From Schistocerca nitens (taxonomy: Eukaryota > Arthropoda > Insecta > Orthoptera > Acrididae): a stretch of DNA of 64,000 nucleotides. Positions 1 to 10,440 of the stretch are shown piece after piece; within the stretch, counting starts at the first letter, position 1, and each line of letters starts with the position of its first letter. A model generated the notes under the pieces. The model worked only from the letters and a program-made list of their open reading frames with translations, was not told where the DNA came from and did no database searches. Location of the stretch: the NCBI RefSeq assembly GCF_023898315.1, contig NC_064619.1, positions 348,698,650-348,762,649 on the forward strand. The letters run 5' to 3'. A program made the position numbers and the translations under genes.

Positions 1-165
1 TGTACTAGATGAAGCTGTAGGGGATAAAATCTGTGGAGAAAGAAAGTGGAATACGTATACCATATAACTGAGATCGTAGGTTGCTAGTGCAGCCCTGTGA
101 TGAAAAGGTTGGCACACTACGCGGCGGGCCGCCTCAAACAAGTCAAAAGCCTGATGACTAAACAA
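1..165 (+). mobile_element. 3' end of a decayed RTE-II LINE
   Basis: The window opens inside the last ~160 bases of an old LINE. The order of short motifs (a decayed gagctgtag...gaggg-like segment, then ggcgggccgc followed by a tcaaac..gtcaaaagcctgatga segment) matches the 3' end of the RTE-II copies elsewhere in this window, for example near 8240-8345. No open frame survives. The body of the element lies to the left of the window. Confidence 0.55.
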
Positions 166-1204
166 GAAGAATGACTGACGAGAGAACGGTTTAAGAATCC
201 TACACATATAATGCAATACATTACATGACAGAATGTTTATCTCCTGCTATTCATGTGCCTTTGTTCCACATCGACGAAGGGTCAGCATGTTTATTTGCAG
301 ATTTGGCGCGGTAAGTTTGAATGGCGTCCAGATGCCATTCCTGTCGCCACCCATTACCCGCTGTGACCGAAAATGTGTACCGAAAATGTCTACTTGTAGC
401 TTTACGCATATGAAAGTGAGTATAAATTTTCTAAATGTTTTGTGAATCTTGTAACTTAGGGACAACCCGCTGTTCACCTAGCAGGGTGTGGAAAACGGCC
501 AAAAATCAACATCTAGACTGGTCGACACACCGAGACTCGTTCGATCAAGAGCCAGCGCACCTGCCCGTTCCGGAAACGGAGCTCTAATACGCACGGATGT
601 GTCAGATGACTCAACGATTGCGAAATAGCTCACGCGGATCTGCGTCTCAAGTATGATAGGGCATTGAACGGCATTTAGTTCGCTGATATTTCTAATGGAA
701 AATAAAGGACAAGAACTTCTAACAAATCTGTAACTAGCGAAGTGTCGTCGAAGAAATGTGCGTCTCACTCGGCACGTGACTACGTCACGACGTAACTGTG
801 GCTCCTCATCTCAGCCATCAGCAACTAATGCATCTAGAGTAAGCTGCGAAGACATTTTAGTTCACTTTCAAAAGATATATCAACACCGTAATTTATACAC
901 TTTCTTTAAAGCTTTATCTAGTTATTTTTTTATTTTTTTACTTATTTTTCAGCTAGTTCAATCTTTTAGAGGTACAGCCTCTTTAAGTTAACTTTAAGTT
1001 AACAAATTCTGTTTTAGTCGCTCTTTTCATGGTTCTCCGCCTACTTTCGACCATTGCAGCTGAAATTTGCGACTTTCTTCAGTTATTTATTCCAACTGTT
1101 GGGATTTCTGCCATACGGCCATCCTTGCGACTTCAATCCAGTAATCCATTTTCAGATCATTTTTTCGTGAGATGTGCAGCGGTCATTTCCACTTTAAACT
1201 CTTT
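166..1204. other. No identifiable gene or repeat
   Basis: Only short chance open frames (under 100 codons) occur here, on both strands and without family resemblance. T-rich tracts lie near 920-950. I see no transposon, RNA gene or splice-like gene structure that I can support. Confidence 0.5.
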
Positions 1205-1318
1205 ATCCTTTCCATACCATACTGAAGGTGGCAGGGGTAAAATACAGGGAGCGAAAGGCTATTTACAATTTGTACAGAAACTAGATGGCAGTTAGTCGAG
1301 GGGCATGAAAGGGAAGCA

Positions 1319-2190
1319 GTGGTTGGGAAGGGAATGAGACAGGGTTGTAGCCTCTCCCCAATGTTATTCAATCTGTATATTGAGCAAGCAGTAAAGGAAA
1401 CAAAAGAAAAATTCGGAGTAGGTATTAAAATCCACGGAGAAGAAATAAAAACTTTTAGGTTCGCCGATGACATTTTAATTATGTCAGAGACAGCAAAGGA
1501 CTTGGAACAGCAGTTGAACGGAATGGACAGTGTCTTGAAAGGAGGATATAAGATGAACATCAACAAAAGCAAAACGAGGATAATGGAAAGTAGTCGACTT
1601 AAGTCCGGTGATGCTGAGGGGATTAGATTAGGAAATGAAACACTTAAAGTAGTAAAGGAGTTTTGCTATTTAGGGAGCAAAATAACTGATGATGGTCTAA
1701 GTAGAGAGGATATAAAATGTAGACTGGCAATGGCAAGGAAAGCGTTTCTGAAGAAGAGAAATTTGTTAACATCGAGTATAGATTTTAAGTGTCAGGAAGT
1801 CATTTCTGAAATTATTTGTATGGAGTGTAGCCATGTATAGAAGTGAAACATGGACGATAAATAGTTTAGACAAGAAGAGAATAGACGCTTTCGAAATGTG
1901 GTGCTACAGAATAATGCTGAAGATTAGATGGGTAGATCACATAACTAATGAGGAGGTATTGAATAGAATTGGGGAGGAGTTTGTGGCACAACTTGACAAG
2001 AAGAAGGAACCGGTTTTCTAGGACATGTTCTGAGGCATCAAGGGATCACAAATTTAGTATTGGAGGGCATCGTGGAGGGTAAAAATCGAAGAGGGAGACC
2101 AAGAGATGAATACACTAAGCAGATTCAGAAGGATATAGGTTGCAGTAGGTACTGGGAGATGAAGAAGCTAGCACAGATAGAGTAGCATGG
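1319..2190 (+). pseudogene. LINE reverse transcriptase C-terminal half, broken
   Basis: Encodes the palm and thumb half of a LINE reverse transcriptase and the downstream region. The first frame (1319-1840) shows the GCSLSPMLFNLYIE segment and the catalytic FADD box at about residues 48-51, followed by the NKSKT and FCYLGSKITDDG segments typical of this LINE group. The frame shifts near 1830 and a second segment (SETWTINSLDKKRI...RWVDHITNEEVLNRIG) follows at 1833-2021, then another shift. RT would copy the LINE RNA at a nicked target, but the absent N-terminal half and the frameshifts make this copy inactive. The frame was already open before 1319 in the parent; the apparent start is internal. 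Confidence 0.88.
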
Positions 2191-2199
2191 AGAGCTGCA

Positions 2200-2254
2200 T
2201 CATTTCCTAATCTAATCCCCTCAGCATCACCGGACTTAAGTCGACTACTTTCCA
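2200..2254 (-). repeat. 55-bp perfect inverted copy of LINE positions 1584-1638
   Basis: The 55 bases at 2200-2254 are the exact reverse complement of 1584-1638, which lies 560 bases upstream in the RT of the same LINE copy. In copies B and C the corresponding place carries a short conserved 3'UTR stretch instead (gaccagtctcaggactg in copy C), so the inverted segment replaces it. This looks like a template switch at or after insertion. Confidence 0.9.
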
Positions 2255-2260
2255 AAGACG

Positions 2261-2298
2261 ACAACAACAAGAACAACAACAACAACAACAACAACAAC
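2261..2298 (+). repeat. (AAC)n microsatellite tail of LINE copy A
   Basis: About a dozen AAC units, one interrupted by a G, end the LINE and abut the right TSD. Copies B and C end in the same triplet repeat. Short tandem-repeat tails rather than poly(A) are known for RTE-clade LINEs. Confidence 0.85.
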
Positions 2299-2310
2299 AT
2301 TCTTTCCATA

Positions 2311-3717
2311 AAATCTTTAACCCCCTTTATTGCTGTTACGGCTTTACTTCTTTTCCAATCTTTCTTAGTGAGACTTGAGTGCCATTCTCACAGCTCTCTG
2401 AGCTGTTCGTAGTTTACGTCTGAAGAGCACGTGTAAAACTGAAACCTTCATACCATTATATTAGTGAGCGATACACACATTGCCTTAGGTTCGGTGGCAT
2501 GTTGGATTTAACAACTGCTACATGTAACCGTAAAACGTCGAACCTACATTCGCGAAAATTTTCAGGACTTTAGTCTTTTTTGGATATAGACTGACTGCGA
2601 GATAAATATATTCGTAATATTGTTTTAGTCGTTTGTTGTTCAAAATTATTTGTACTGAGTTAGCTATTTGTTGCACGTAGAATTTGCTTTGGACATATTT
2701 ATCTTAAGCCGCACTTTACAGAGGAATTCATTTCTCTTACACTTACCTGCATTATTCTGTCAGTTTTTAACAGTTTTAGAACATACTGTATAGCGAAATG
2801 AATTGGGAATTCGATTCCAACTCAGAAAGCGCATTGGGTATTTACTTTTTATAAAAATGCAAATTTTTCATTAGCGTTTGCAATAGCTGATCCCACAATC
2901 AGCGCAAGCAATTGCAGGACGATGATGTAGAACAAAGTTCCGTTTACTTTTTCCCTGTAGGAATCACAGCCTGACAGTAAAACAGTTATCAAATTTTTGT
3001 ATTTTCTCTGAAAGATAACTGACCTTATACTCACACAGTTCATGGCGACAGCCGTATAATTCTGCGGAGAGAGATCAAGCACGTGAATATGCATGAAGGG
3101 ATATCTTGTGATGTACACGGCTCTCGTTAACGAGGAGAGTGCTGCTCCGGACGCACCACGCCGTACTGCAGACGTTTCAAAGGTGACCCGCAGTCGATGT
3201 CGTCCTCTTCAGTGCTCTGTAACCTCAATGGCGGACAGACGCTCTGGTATCCTGTGAATATTGCCGTATATACCATTTACCTTAGATGTGTGGCTATGGA
3301 CTGCTGTGAACAACGGATGGAACCACCCGAAACTTTAGAGGACACTGGAGAAGGCCAAAGACCTAATAACACTATTGTAATATTGTTAATCTTAAGGACC
3401 GGTGGTAATGGTCACTACGACAATCGTTATAAACATTTTATCCAACAAGCGCTAATATTAGGAACATAATCCTCAGCAACGCTTTCCGAGAGTAAAGCTC
3501 CCGTCACCTTCATGAACTACCAATGCATGGAGGGGCAGCACAAGTGAGCGATGCTTATCGCTTCATGGCAAGAACGCTTTGGTGGATGCTCGGTAACATG
3601 GATAGGAAGAAAAAAGAATTTGGTGTTGTAGTTTTCAAAGTAAGATGAGTGACACCAAAATCATTTTATTTGGATTTCTATTGTGACCCTGCCAACGGCA
3701 TTGTCATTGAGAGCGGA
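2311..3717. other. No identifiable gene or repeat
   Basis: AT-rich sequence with scattered open frames under 95 codons and no recognisable motif. A 12-bp palindrome CTCGTTAACGAG lies at 3123-3134. Nothing here can be assigned to a family by eye. Confidence 0.45.
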
Positions 3718-3727
3718 GGACCACAAA

Positions 3728-3891
3728 TGGTTCAAAAATGGTTAAAATGGCTCTGAGCACTATGGGACTCAACTGCTGTGGTCATCAGTCCCCTAGAACT
3801 TAGAACTACTTAAACCTAACTAACCTAAGGACATCACTCACAGCCATGCCCGAGGCAGGATTCGAACCTGCGACCGTAGCAGTCGCACGGT
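3728..3891 (-). mobile_element. SINE, Leu/Ser-type tRNA head, 5'-truncated
   Basis: Minus-strand copy of the main SINE family of this window. The B-box-like GGTTCGAATCC and the body (tccttaggttagttagg ... ggggactgatgac ... agccattt) are present, but the first half of the tRNA head with the A box is missing. Perfect 10-bp TSDs GGACCACAAA flank it at 3718-3727 and 3892-3901. Confidence 0.92.
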
Positions 3892-4045
3892 GGACCACAA
3901 AAAGTTCATAAGACATTGCAAAGGTGTGTTATTTCCAATTACAATGCAGTTATTCAGAATAACACAGACACTGCAATACCGTGTTTATCCGCCGATAGTG
4001 GGCAACGGACTTTCACGTAAAATGTCTCCCATGTAACGAAATATG

Positions 4046-4255
4046 CCTAAAGGATGTACGAGTACACATTGGAAGCATACGGTTGGTGATAGAAGGAAGT
4101 TTGGCTCTGGCCGTGAGCCTACTCAGGTAGTCAAATGGTAAGGTGGTCGCTCGCGATTGCGAGAAAACCGGGTTCAAGTCCCGGTACGGCACATCTTTTC
4201 ACTGTCGTTATTTCCAGCTAATGGTTGACCACATTCACAACAGCGCATACATTTC
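4046..4255 (+). mobile_element. SINE-like element with a tRNA-like head (Ile-like)
   Basis: Bases 4124-4192 resemble a tRNA: an A-box-like tcaaatggtaagg, a short anticodon-like hairpin (ctcgc/gcgag) and a B-box-like GGGTTCAAGTCCC before a CCGGTACGGCAC end. The following tail (ttttcactgtcgttatttcc) is not tRNA. I read this as a tRNA-derived repeat, not a functional tRNA: the anticodon loop is malformed. The Ile resemblance is weak. Confidence 0.5.
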
Positions 4256-4820
4256 ATGTAAGGCAAGGGTCAGAGAAAACTCTTGTCTTTGGGGTGAGGA
4301 ACTATCCCTCAAACCATGAGGTTGCTGAAGGCTATGAGAACCACTGCATTAAAAATACCTAATGTCTATCCACAGAACATGGGCCTGTAACTCAAAAATC
4401 GTCATGATGATTTCTCTATTGGCGAAAGATTCCGGATTTTTCCACCTTTCTGATGTCCAGGAAGGGACTGCCGAAGGGTAGGATACCATCAGATAAGGTT
4501 GAGCAACGAACGAAGGGGCAACGTTCCACGAGCCAGGGAGCGGAATGACGGAGGACTGAACATGTTAGGATTCTAGAGAATTTGAAAAGGAGTATGATAA
4601 GCCTTATCAAGAATCAGTACGCAAAAAATATGGATACGGAAGTACTAAGTAATGACGAGATACGTTTAAAGTTTCCTGAGGCCATAGACACAGCAAGGAA
4701 TAGCTCAGTAGGCACTACAGTTGAAGGATAATAGACACCACTAAAAATATCAGTCAGAGAAGATGGAAAGGAAAACATAGCACAAAGAAGATAAGTGCAA
4801 AAGACATGGATTACAGAAGA

Positions 4821-5300
4821 AATGAAATGATAATTACATCGAGACCCTAAGCTGTCGACAGCCGTTGATATACATGAACGGAGACAGTTGAAAATGTGTG
4901 CACCGACCGCGACTCGAACCTAGGATCACCTGCTTACATGGCAGACGCTCTATCCATCTGAGCCACGGAGGGCACAGAAGATAGTGCGACTGCAGGGATT
5001 GTTAGCCCTTGCACGCTCCCCTTGAGACCCACATTTCCAACTTAATGTCCACATACTACATTCGTAGTGCCCCTGCCCGTTACATTCATTACTCGCGACA
5101 GACGATCTTACCGAGACCAGTAAGAGTTCAGGAAATGAGTGTGCATCTGGCACAGAAGAAGAAGGTCAATGGCCGGTTAGCCTCAACTATATGAGGATGG
5201 TATCTGTTCTTTCGGAGTCCGAAAGAACAGATACCGTCGGTGACCATGCAGCTCTCTTAAAATGAAATGATAATTAAATCGAGACCCTAAGCTGTAGACA
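4821..5300 (-). mobile_element. SINE with Thr(TGT)-like tRNA head, within 40-bp direct repeats
   Basis: On the minus strand, 4900-4972 reads as a tRNA-Thr-like head: gtggctcagatggatagagc as A box, a CTGC-CATGTAA-GCAG anticodon arm with TGT, and GGTTCGAGTC as B box. The body continues leftwards. A 40-bp direct repeat (aatgaaatgataatta...), two mismatches, lies at 4821-4860 and 5261-5300; it is either an unusually long duplication or part of a repeated SINE unit. A perfect 37-bp palindrome (5199-5235) lies inside. It is inserted in the RTE-II copy. Confidence 0.6.
5199..5235. repeat. Perfect 37-bp palindrome (18-bp arms, 1-base centre)
   Basis: Arms 5199-5216 and 5218-5235 are exact reverse complements around G5217 (arm begins ggtatctgttct). 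It would form a strong hairpin. It falls upstream, in SINE orientation, of the Thr-like tRNA head at about 4900-4972. Confidence 0.95.
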
Positions 5301-5396
5301 GAAGAAATACTTCAGTTGATCGATAAAAGAAAGAAGTACAAAGATGTTCAGTGGGATTCAGGAGTACAGAAATACAAGTCGCTGTGGAATGAAATA

Positions 5397-5599
5397 GCCG
5401 GCCGAAGTGGCCGAGCGGTTCTAGGCGCTACAGTCTGGAACCACGCGACCGCTACGGCCGCAGGTTCGAATCCTGCCTCGGGCATGGATGTGTGTGACGT
5501 CCTTAGGTTAGTTAGGTTTAAGTACTTCTAAGTTCTAGGGGACTGATGACCTCAGAAGTTAAGTCCCATAGTGCTCAGAGCCATTTGAACCATTTTTGA
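5397..5599 (+). mobile_element. SINE, Leu/Ser-type tRNA head, full length
   Basis: Complete copy of the main SINE: head with A-box-like TGGCCGAGCGG, a long-variable-arm-like hairpin (gcgaccgctacggccgc), B box GGTTCGAATCC, then the common body and an ATTTTT end. Perfect 11-bp TSDs GGAATGAAATA at 5386-5396 and 5600-5610. It interrupts RTE-II linker sequence. RNA polymerase III transcription from the A and B boxes is what is known for such SINEs. Confidence 0.95.
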
Positions 5600-5835
5600 G
5601 GAATGAAATAAATAGGAAGTGCAGGGAAGCTAAGACGAAATGGCTGCATGGGAAATGTGAAGAAATCGAAAAAGAAATGCTTGTCTGAAGTACTGACTTA
5701 GTATGTAGGAGAGTCAAAACAACCTACTGTGAATTAAGAGAGAAACGGGAATTTCGTTGTTAAATGAAGAGGAGATAGGGGAAATATGTAAAGATTACAC
5801 TGAAAGCCTTCACTAGGGGGATGGAACAAGAAACA

Positions 5836-6032
5836 AATGATTCAAATGACTCCAAGCACTATGGGACTTGACATCTGAGGTCATCAGTCCCGTAGACTTA
5901 GAACTACTTAAACCTAACTAACCTAAGGACATCACACACATCCATGCCCGAGGCAGGATTCGAACTTGCGCCCGTAGCAGCAGCGCGATTCCGGACTGAA
6001 GCGCCTAGAACCGCTCGGCCACAGCGGCCGCT
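5836..6032 (-). mobile_element. SINE, Leu/Ser-type tRNA head
   Basis: Minus-strand, near full-length copy with A and B boxes recognisable but several substitutions. Perfect 10-bp TSDs ACAAGAAACA at 5826-5835 and 6033-6042. Inserted in the same RTE-II copy as the SINE at 5397-5599. Confidence 0.93.
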
Positions 6033-6480
6033 ACAAGAAACAGGAGTCGGTTTTGAAGACATAAGAGATCCGTTATTAGAATAAGAATTTAAGAGAGGTT
6101 TGGAGGACTTAAGATCAAATCACACAGAAGGGATAGTCGGTTTAGAATAGATAAGAGCTCCAGTATTGGAATAAGAATTTAAGAGAGGTTTGGAAGACTG
6201 GAGATCAAATAAGGCAGAAGGGATACGTAACACTGAATCAGAATTTCTAAAATCATTGGGGGAAGTGGCATCAAAACGACTATTCACGTTGGCGCGCAGA
6301 ATCTATGAGTCAGGCGACATACCATCTGACTTTCGGAAAAATATCACCCACACAATTTCAAAGACTACAAGAGCTCATAAGTCCGAGATTTATCGAACTA
6401 TCAGCGTAACAGCTCATGTACTCTAGTTGCTGACAAGAGTAATGTACCAAAGAATGGAAAAGAAAAATGACAGCAAACCA

Positions 6481-8350
6481 AAACCGTTAAAGATAGTTCA
6501 GCTATACCTCGCCGACATTGCGAGTAGATGCTGAAGAGATAGATAAAGTAGATGAGCAAATTGAACTGGTAATTTAGTACGTAAAAGGGAATGAAAGCCT
6601 AATAGTTGTGTGGAATTGATATGCGGCTGTAGTCGAAGGAAACGCTGGGGTTAAAGGAGAATATGGGCTTGGTAGTAAGAATGAGACAAGAGAAAGGCGA
6701 ATGGAGTTCTGTGATGAATTCGGCTTGTTATACCGATTACTCAGTTAAACAATCACAAGAGGAAGAGGTTTACCTTGGAAACAGGGCGAGGGGGGGGGGG
6801 CGGGGGGGGTGGCGGGGGGGGGGTAGCAGATACAGGCGGATTTAAGTTAGATTACCTGGCAAAGATTCCCGCACCATATAATGTATTATAAGGCGCTCCC
6901 ACGAACTGATATAGACTCTGATTCATTTAGCAATGATGAAGAGTAGGCTGAAGTTTAAGAGACTGGTCGGGAAGCATCGACACGCAAAGAACTGGGGTAC
7001 GGAATTCCTCAAGAATGATGTTATCCGCTTCAAATGACAACAAATCGACTTTTCACATTGGTATTTAGAAAGGACGTGACTCGAGACTATCGGAAAAACA
7101 TCATCCGTACTATTCCGAAGATATCGCGAGCCGACAGGTGCGAGAATTATCGCAAAATCAGATTCCCAGCTCATTCACTGAGGTGGCTGACAAGAATAAT
7201 GTAGAAAAGAACAGCATAGAAAACTCAGGAACGGTTAGCTAACCATCAGTTTGGCTTCGGGAAATGTAAAAGCAACAGAGAAGCAAATCTGACGTTGCCA
7301 TTGATAATGGATGCAAGACTGAAGACAAATGAAGATTCATTCGTTGGATTTGCATACCTGGAAAAAGCATTCGACAATGTAATATGGTCCAAGATGTTCG
7401 AAATTCTAAGAAAAATAGGACTAAGTTATACGGAAAGACGGATACAATATGTACAAGCATCTAGAGCAAGAAATAACACTGGAAGAGCAAGAATGAAATG
7501 ATTCCAATAACAACCGTTTAAGACAGGGATATTGTCTTTCGCCTCTACTGTTCATTCTACACATCGAAGAAACAGTGATGGAAGTAAGAGAAAGGTTCCA
7601 GTTTGGGATTAAAGTTCAAGGTGAAACGATATCAATAATAAGATTTGTTGGTGACATTGCTATACTCAGTGAAAATGAAGAACAATTACAGGATCTGCTG
7701 AATGGAATGAACAGACTAGTAAGTGGATAGTATGGACTGAAAGAACACTGAAGACAGACTAAAGTAAAGAGAAATAGTAGAAATGAGAACAGCGAGAAAC
7801 GTAACATTAGAACTAAGAATCACAAAGTAGACGAAGTTAATAAATTCTGCTACCTAGGCAGCAAAATAACCAATGATGGGTACAGCAAGGAGAACATAAA
7901 AGCAGTTTAGCATTGGCCGAAAGGGCATTCCTGTCAAAGAAAAAACCTAATTTGAAGTTGAAAATTATGATAATGTACTTTTGGAGCACAACATTGTGTG
8001 GTAGTGAAGCATGAACAAGTGGGAAACCGGGACGGAAGAGAATCGAAGCATTTGGAATGTGGCGCTAGAGATGAATGTTGAAAATCAAGTCGATTGAAAA
8101 TATTACGGATGATAAGGTTCTCGGCAGAGTTAACGGGAAAAGGAATATATGCAAAACGCTGATAAGAAGAAGGGACAGGAAGACAGGACGTTTCTTAAGA
8201 CATCAGAAAATAACTTACTTGATACTAGAGGGAGCTGTGGAGGGGAGAAAACTAGATGAAGACAGGAATTGGAATGTATCTAGCAAATAATTGAGGACGC
8301 AGGGAAATGGCGATGTTGGCACGAGAGAAATTCGTGGCTTGAAGCAAAAA
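6481..8350 (+). mobile_element. Second decayed RTE-II LINE copy (D1b)
   Basis: Restarts in the APE region (gttcagctatacctcgccgac near 6500) after the RT N-terminus of D1a, so this is a separate copy in tandem or a rearranged one. An internal deletion near 7030 joins the linker to the RT. Later segments resemble FAYLEKAFDNVIWSKMFEILRKIG (7340-7410), the FADD region (decayed to FVGD near 7640-7655) and the C-terminal part (MLKIK...DDKVLGR near 8075). The tail ends near 8345. All frames are broken. A G-rich tract replaces APE sequence near 6790-6830. Confidence 0.7.
6788..6833 (+). repeat. G-rich low-complexity tract
   Basis: Three runs of 8 to 12 G separated by single C or TGGC, within RTE-II APE sequence. 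No such tract exists at this place in other RTE-II copies here. G-quadruplex-capable by composition. Confidence 0.85.
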
Positions 8351-8514
8351 ACAAGTCAGATTTTTGCTGACATAAAATACATTAAAGGCCCTTTTGCGTT
8401 TGATAAGTTTACTTCAGATTATCTTAGACAGCTATATGATAGGACCCTCACTCCCGAAATGCGTTGTTGGAGATTATGTTCCTTGTATTAGTGGTTGGAT
8501 GCTCAAATACTGAA

Positions 8515-9665
8515 AACTGGTACACCTGCCTCATATCGTCTAGGGCCCCCGCGAACACGGTGCCGCAGCACGACGTGGCATGGAATCGACTAATGTCTGA
8601 AGTAGTGCTGGAGGTAAAAGACGTCATGAATCCCGCAGAGCTGCCCATAAATCAGTAAGAGTAGGAAGCATGGGGATCATTGCAAGGCATCCCAGATATG
8701 CTTAATAACGTATATGTCCGGGGAGTTTGGTGGCCATCGGAAGTGTTTAAACTCAGAATAGCGTTTATGAAGCCACATTGTAGCAATTCTGAACGTGTGG
8801 GGTGTCGCATTGTCCTGCTGGAATTGCCAAAGTACGTCGGAATGCACAATGGACATGAATCGATGCAGGTGATGAGACAGGAAGCTTACGGACGTGTCAC
8901 CTGTGAGAGTCGTATCTGACGTATCAGAGGTTCCATATCACTCCAGCTGACACGACACTCACCATTACAGAGCCTCCAGCAGCCTCAAAAGTCCTTTGCT
9001 GACATGCACGATCCGTAGATTTATGAAGTTGTCTCCATCCCCGCACACGTCCATCTGTTCGATACAATTTGAAACGAGACGCGTCCAACCACGCAACATG
9101 TTTCCTGTCATCAGCAGTCCAATGCCGGTACTGGCGGGCCCAAGCGAGGCGTGAAGCTTTGTGTCGTGCAGTCAAGGGTACAGGAGTGGGCCTTCGGCTC
9201 CGAAAGCCCATATCGATAATGTTTCTTTGAAAGGTTCGCACGTTGACCCTTGTTGATGGCCCAGAATTGAAATCTGCAGCAATTTGCGGAAGGGCTGCAC
9301 TTCTCTCACAATGTTGTCGTTGGTCCCGTTCTTGCAGTATCGTTTTCCGGCCGCCACGATGTCAGAGATTTTATGTTTTACCAGATTCCTGATATTCACA
9401 GTACACTCGTGGAATGGTCGTACGGGAAAATCCCCACTTCATCGCTACCTTGGAGATGTTGTGTCCCACCGCTCGGGCGCCGACTATAAAACCTAGTTCA
9501 AACTCACTTTAATCTTAATAACCTGTCACTGTAGCAGCAGTAACCAGTCTAACCACTGCGCCAGACACTTGTCTTATATTATAGGTGTTGCACCGTTTTT
9601 TGCCTGTTTGCATGACTCTGTATTTGAATACGTATGCCTATTGCAGTTTCTTTGTCGATTTGGTG
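8515..9665 (-). mobile_element. Tc1-like DNA transposon, decayed
   Basis: A minus-strand Tc1-like element. The transposase remnant occupies most of it and reads from about 9480 down to 8520 in broken frames. The right end (tgcctattgcagtttctttg near 9640-9660) looks like a terminal repeat, but I could not find its partner on the left, so the boundaries are approximate. Confidence 0.65.
8924..9241 (-). pseudogene. Tc1-like transposase fragment
   Basis: A 105-codon open stretch containing RHKASRLAWARQY, HVAWLDASRFKLYRTDGRVRGWR and GGSVMVS. This is the Tc1 catalytic-domain entry, where the family has an (F/W)SDESRF box; here the catalytic Asp-Glu pair reads Asp-Ala (LDASRF), so the Glu neighbour is lost. 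The helix-turn-helix part lies upstream at about 9250-9480 and the C-terminal part downstream at about 8520-8910, both in other frames. Transposase would cut and paste the element at TA sites; this copy is dead. Confidence 0.72.
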
Positions 9666-9724
9666 TATAAGAACTTAATAACTGTACGATATATCCTATG
9701 AACTATTTCTTATATCAAAACGAA

Positions 9725-9933
9725 GCCGGCCTCTGTGACCGAGCGGTTCTAGGCACTTCAGTCGGGAACCGCGCTGCTGCTACGGTCGCAGGTTTGAATC
9801 CTGCCTCGGGCATGGATGTGTGTGATGTCCTTAGGTTAGTTAGGTTCAAGTTAGGTTTAAGTAGTTCTACATCTAGGGGACTGATGATGTCAGATGTTAG
9901 GTCCCATAGTCCTTAGAGTCATTTGAGCCATTT
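9725..9933 (+). mobile_element. SINE, Leu/Ser-type tRNA head
   Basis: Full-length copy with a 12-base partial duplication of the body (ttaggttcaag followed by ttaggtttaag). The only candidate TSD is short, ACGAA at 9720-9724 and 9934-9938. Confidence 0.9.
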
Positions 9934-9939
9934 ACGAAT

Positions 9940-10440
9940 ACGAACCAATGCTTCCGCCATTATTCCAAGTGGATTTCAGTAGAGTACCTATTCCATATGG
10001 CAGGAAAACTTGCTTTTTCTACGCGTGTTTTAACTCATCTGTTTTCTGAAAAGTTTGATGCAGCCCACCACGAAACTCGCACCTCAGTCAACATCGTCCA
10101 TACAAGACCAGCAGCTGTATCCAATTATTTGTCGGATATGTTCCAATCTCTACTACCTGGACAGCCCTGCGCTTTTATAGCATTGCTTCCGCCACGGGGA
10201 GATACACCGGCCAGGATCGAATTCGCCTGGCGGATTAACTATATCGGCCGGTGTGCCAGCCATCCTGCGAATGGTTTCGTAGGCGTTTTCCAAGTCCTAC
10301 TAGGCATATACCGGGCTGATATTCAAACCCATCTCTGTTACACAATTCGCAAACATTTGCAAAACGCTCACTCACTTACATATGTATAACACTACAAGCA
10401 GACGAACGGAATGCAGGTACGCTATAAGACAAATAAAAAG
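9940..10440. other. No identifiable feature
   Basis: One 130-codon open frame on the plus strand (9997-10389) has no domain I recognise and no start context to support it. It may be a remnant of a mobile element; I see nothing that decides. Confidence 0.35.

Larger units (their letters stand above)
1217..2298 (+). mobile_element. RTE-I LINE copy A, 5'-truncated
   Basis: A non-LTR retrotransposon fragment holding the second half of the reverse transcriptase and the C-terminal region, then a 3' tail of AAC triplets. It is closely similar to copies B (46067-49585) and C (52436-58397). It begins inside the RT domain, so it is a typical 5'-truncated LINE insertion. Flanking 12-bp TSDs, ATCCTTTCCATA at 1205-1216 and ATTCTTTCCATA at 2299-2310, differ at one base. 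The 3' end differs from copies B and C because ~20 bases before the tail are replaced by an inverted copy of an internal segment (see 2200-2254). Confidence 0.9.
4263..6480 (+). mobile_element. Decayed RTE-II LINE copy (D1a)
   Basis: Starts with the RTE-II 5' untranslated region (parallel stretch at 51570-51840) and runs through APE endonuclease remnants, the linker and the N-terminal RT (segments resembling TLARRIYESGDIPSDFRKNI near 6280-6345). Frames are destroyed by many indels. It hosts three insertions: a Thr-type SINE (about 4821-5300) and two main-family SINEs (5397-5599 and 5836-6032). At about 6481 the sequence jumps back to APE sequence of another copy. Compared with RTE-I copies it is much more diverged, so it is older. 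Confidence 0.7.

Noticed and set aside
3123..3134. 12-bp palindrome CTCGTTAACGAG as a regulatory site
   Set aside because: Palindromes of this length are expected by chance in 64 kb and nothing nearby supports a function.
4124..4192. Possible functional tRNA gene
   Set aside because: The anticodon loop is malformed, the 3' side continues into a repeat tail, and the same kind of tRNA-like head recurs in SINEs here.
4900..4972. Possible tRNA-Thr gene on the minus strand
   Set aside because: It fits a tRNA well, but it continues without a break into a repeat body and lies inside a 40-bp direct repeat, as a SINE would. A tRNA scan could still score it.
9997..10389. 130-codon open frame as a host gene
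   Set aside because: No recognisable domain, no supporting gene structure, and it lies between decayed transposons.
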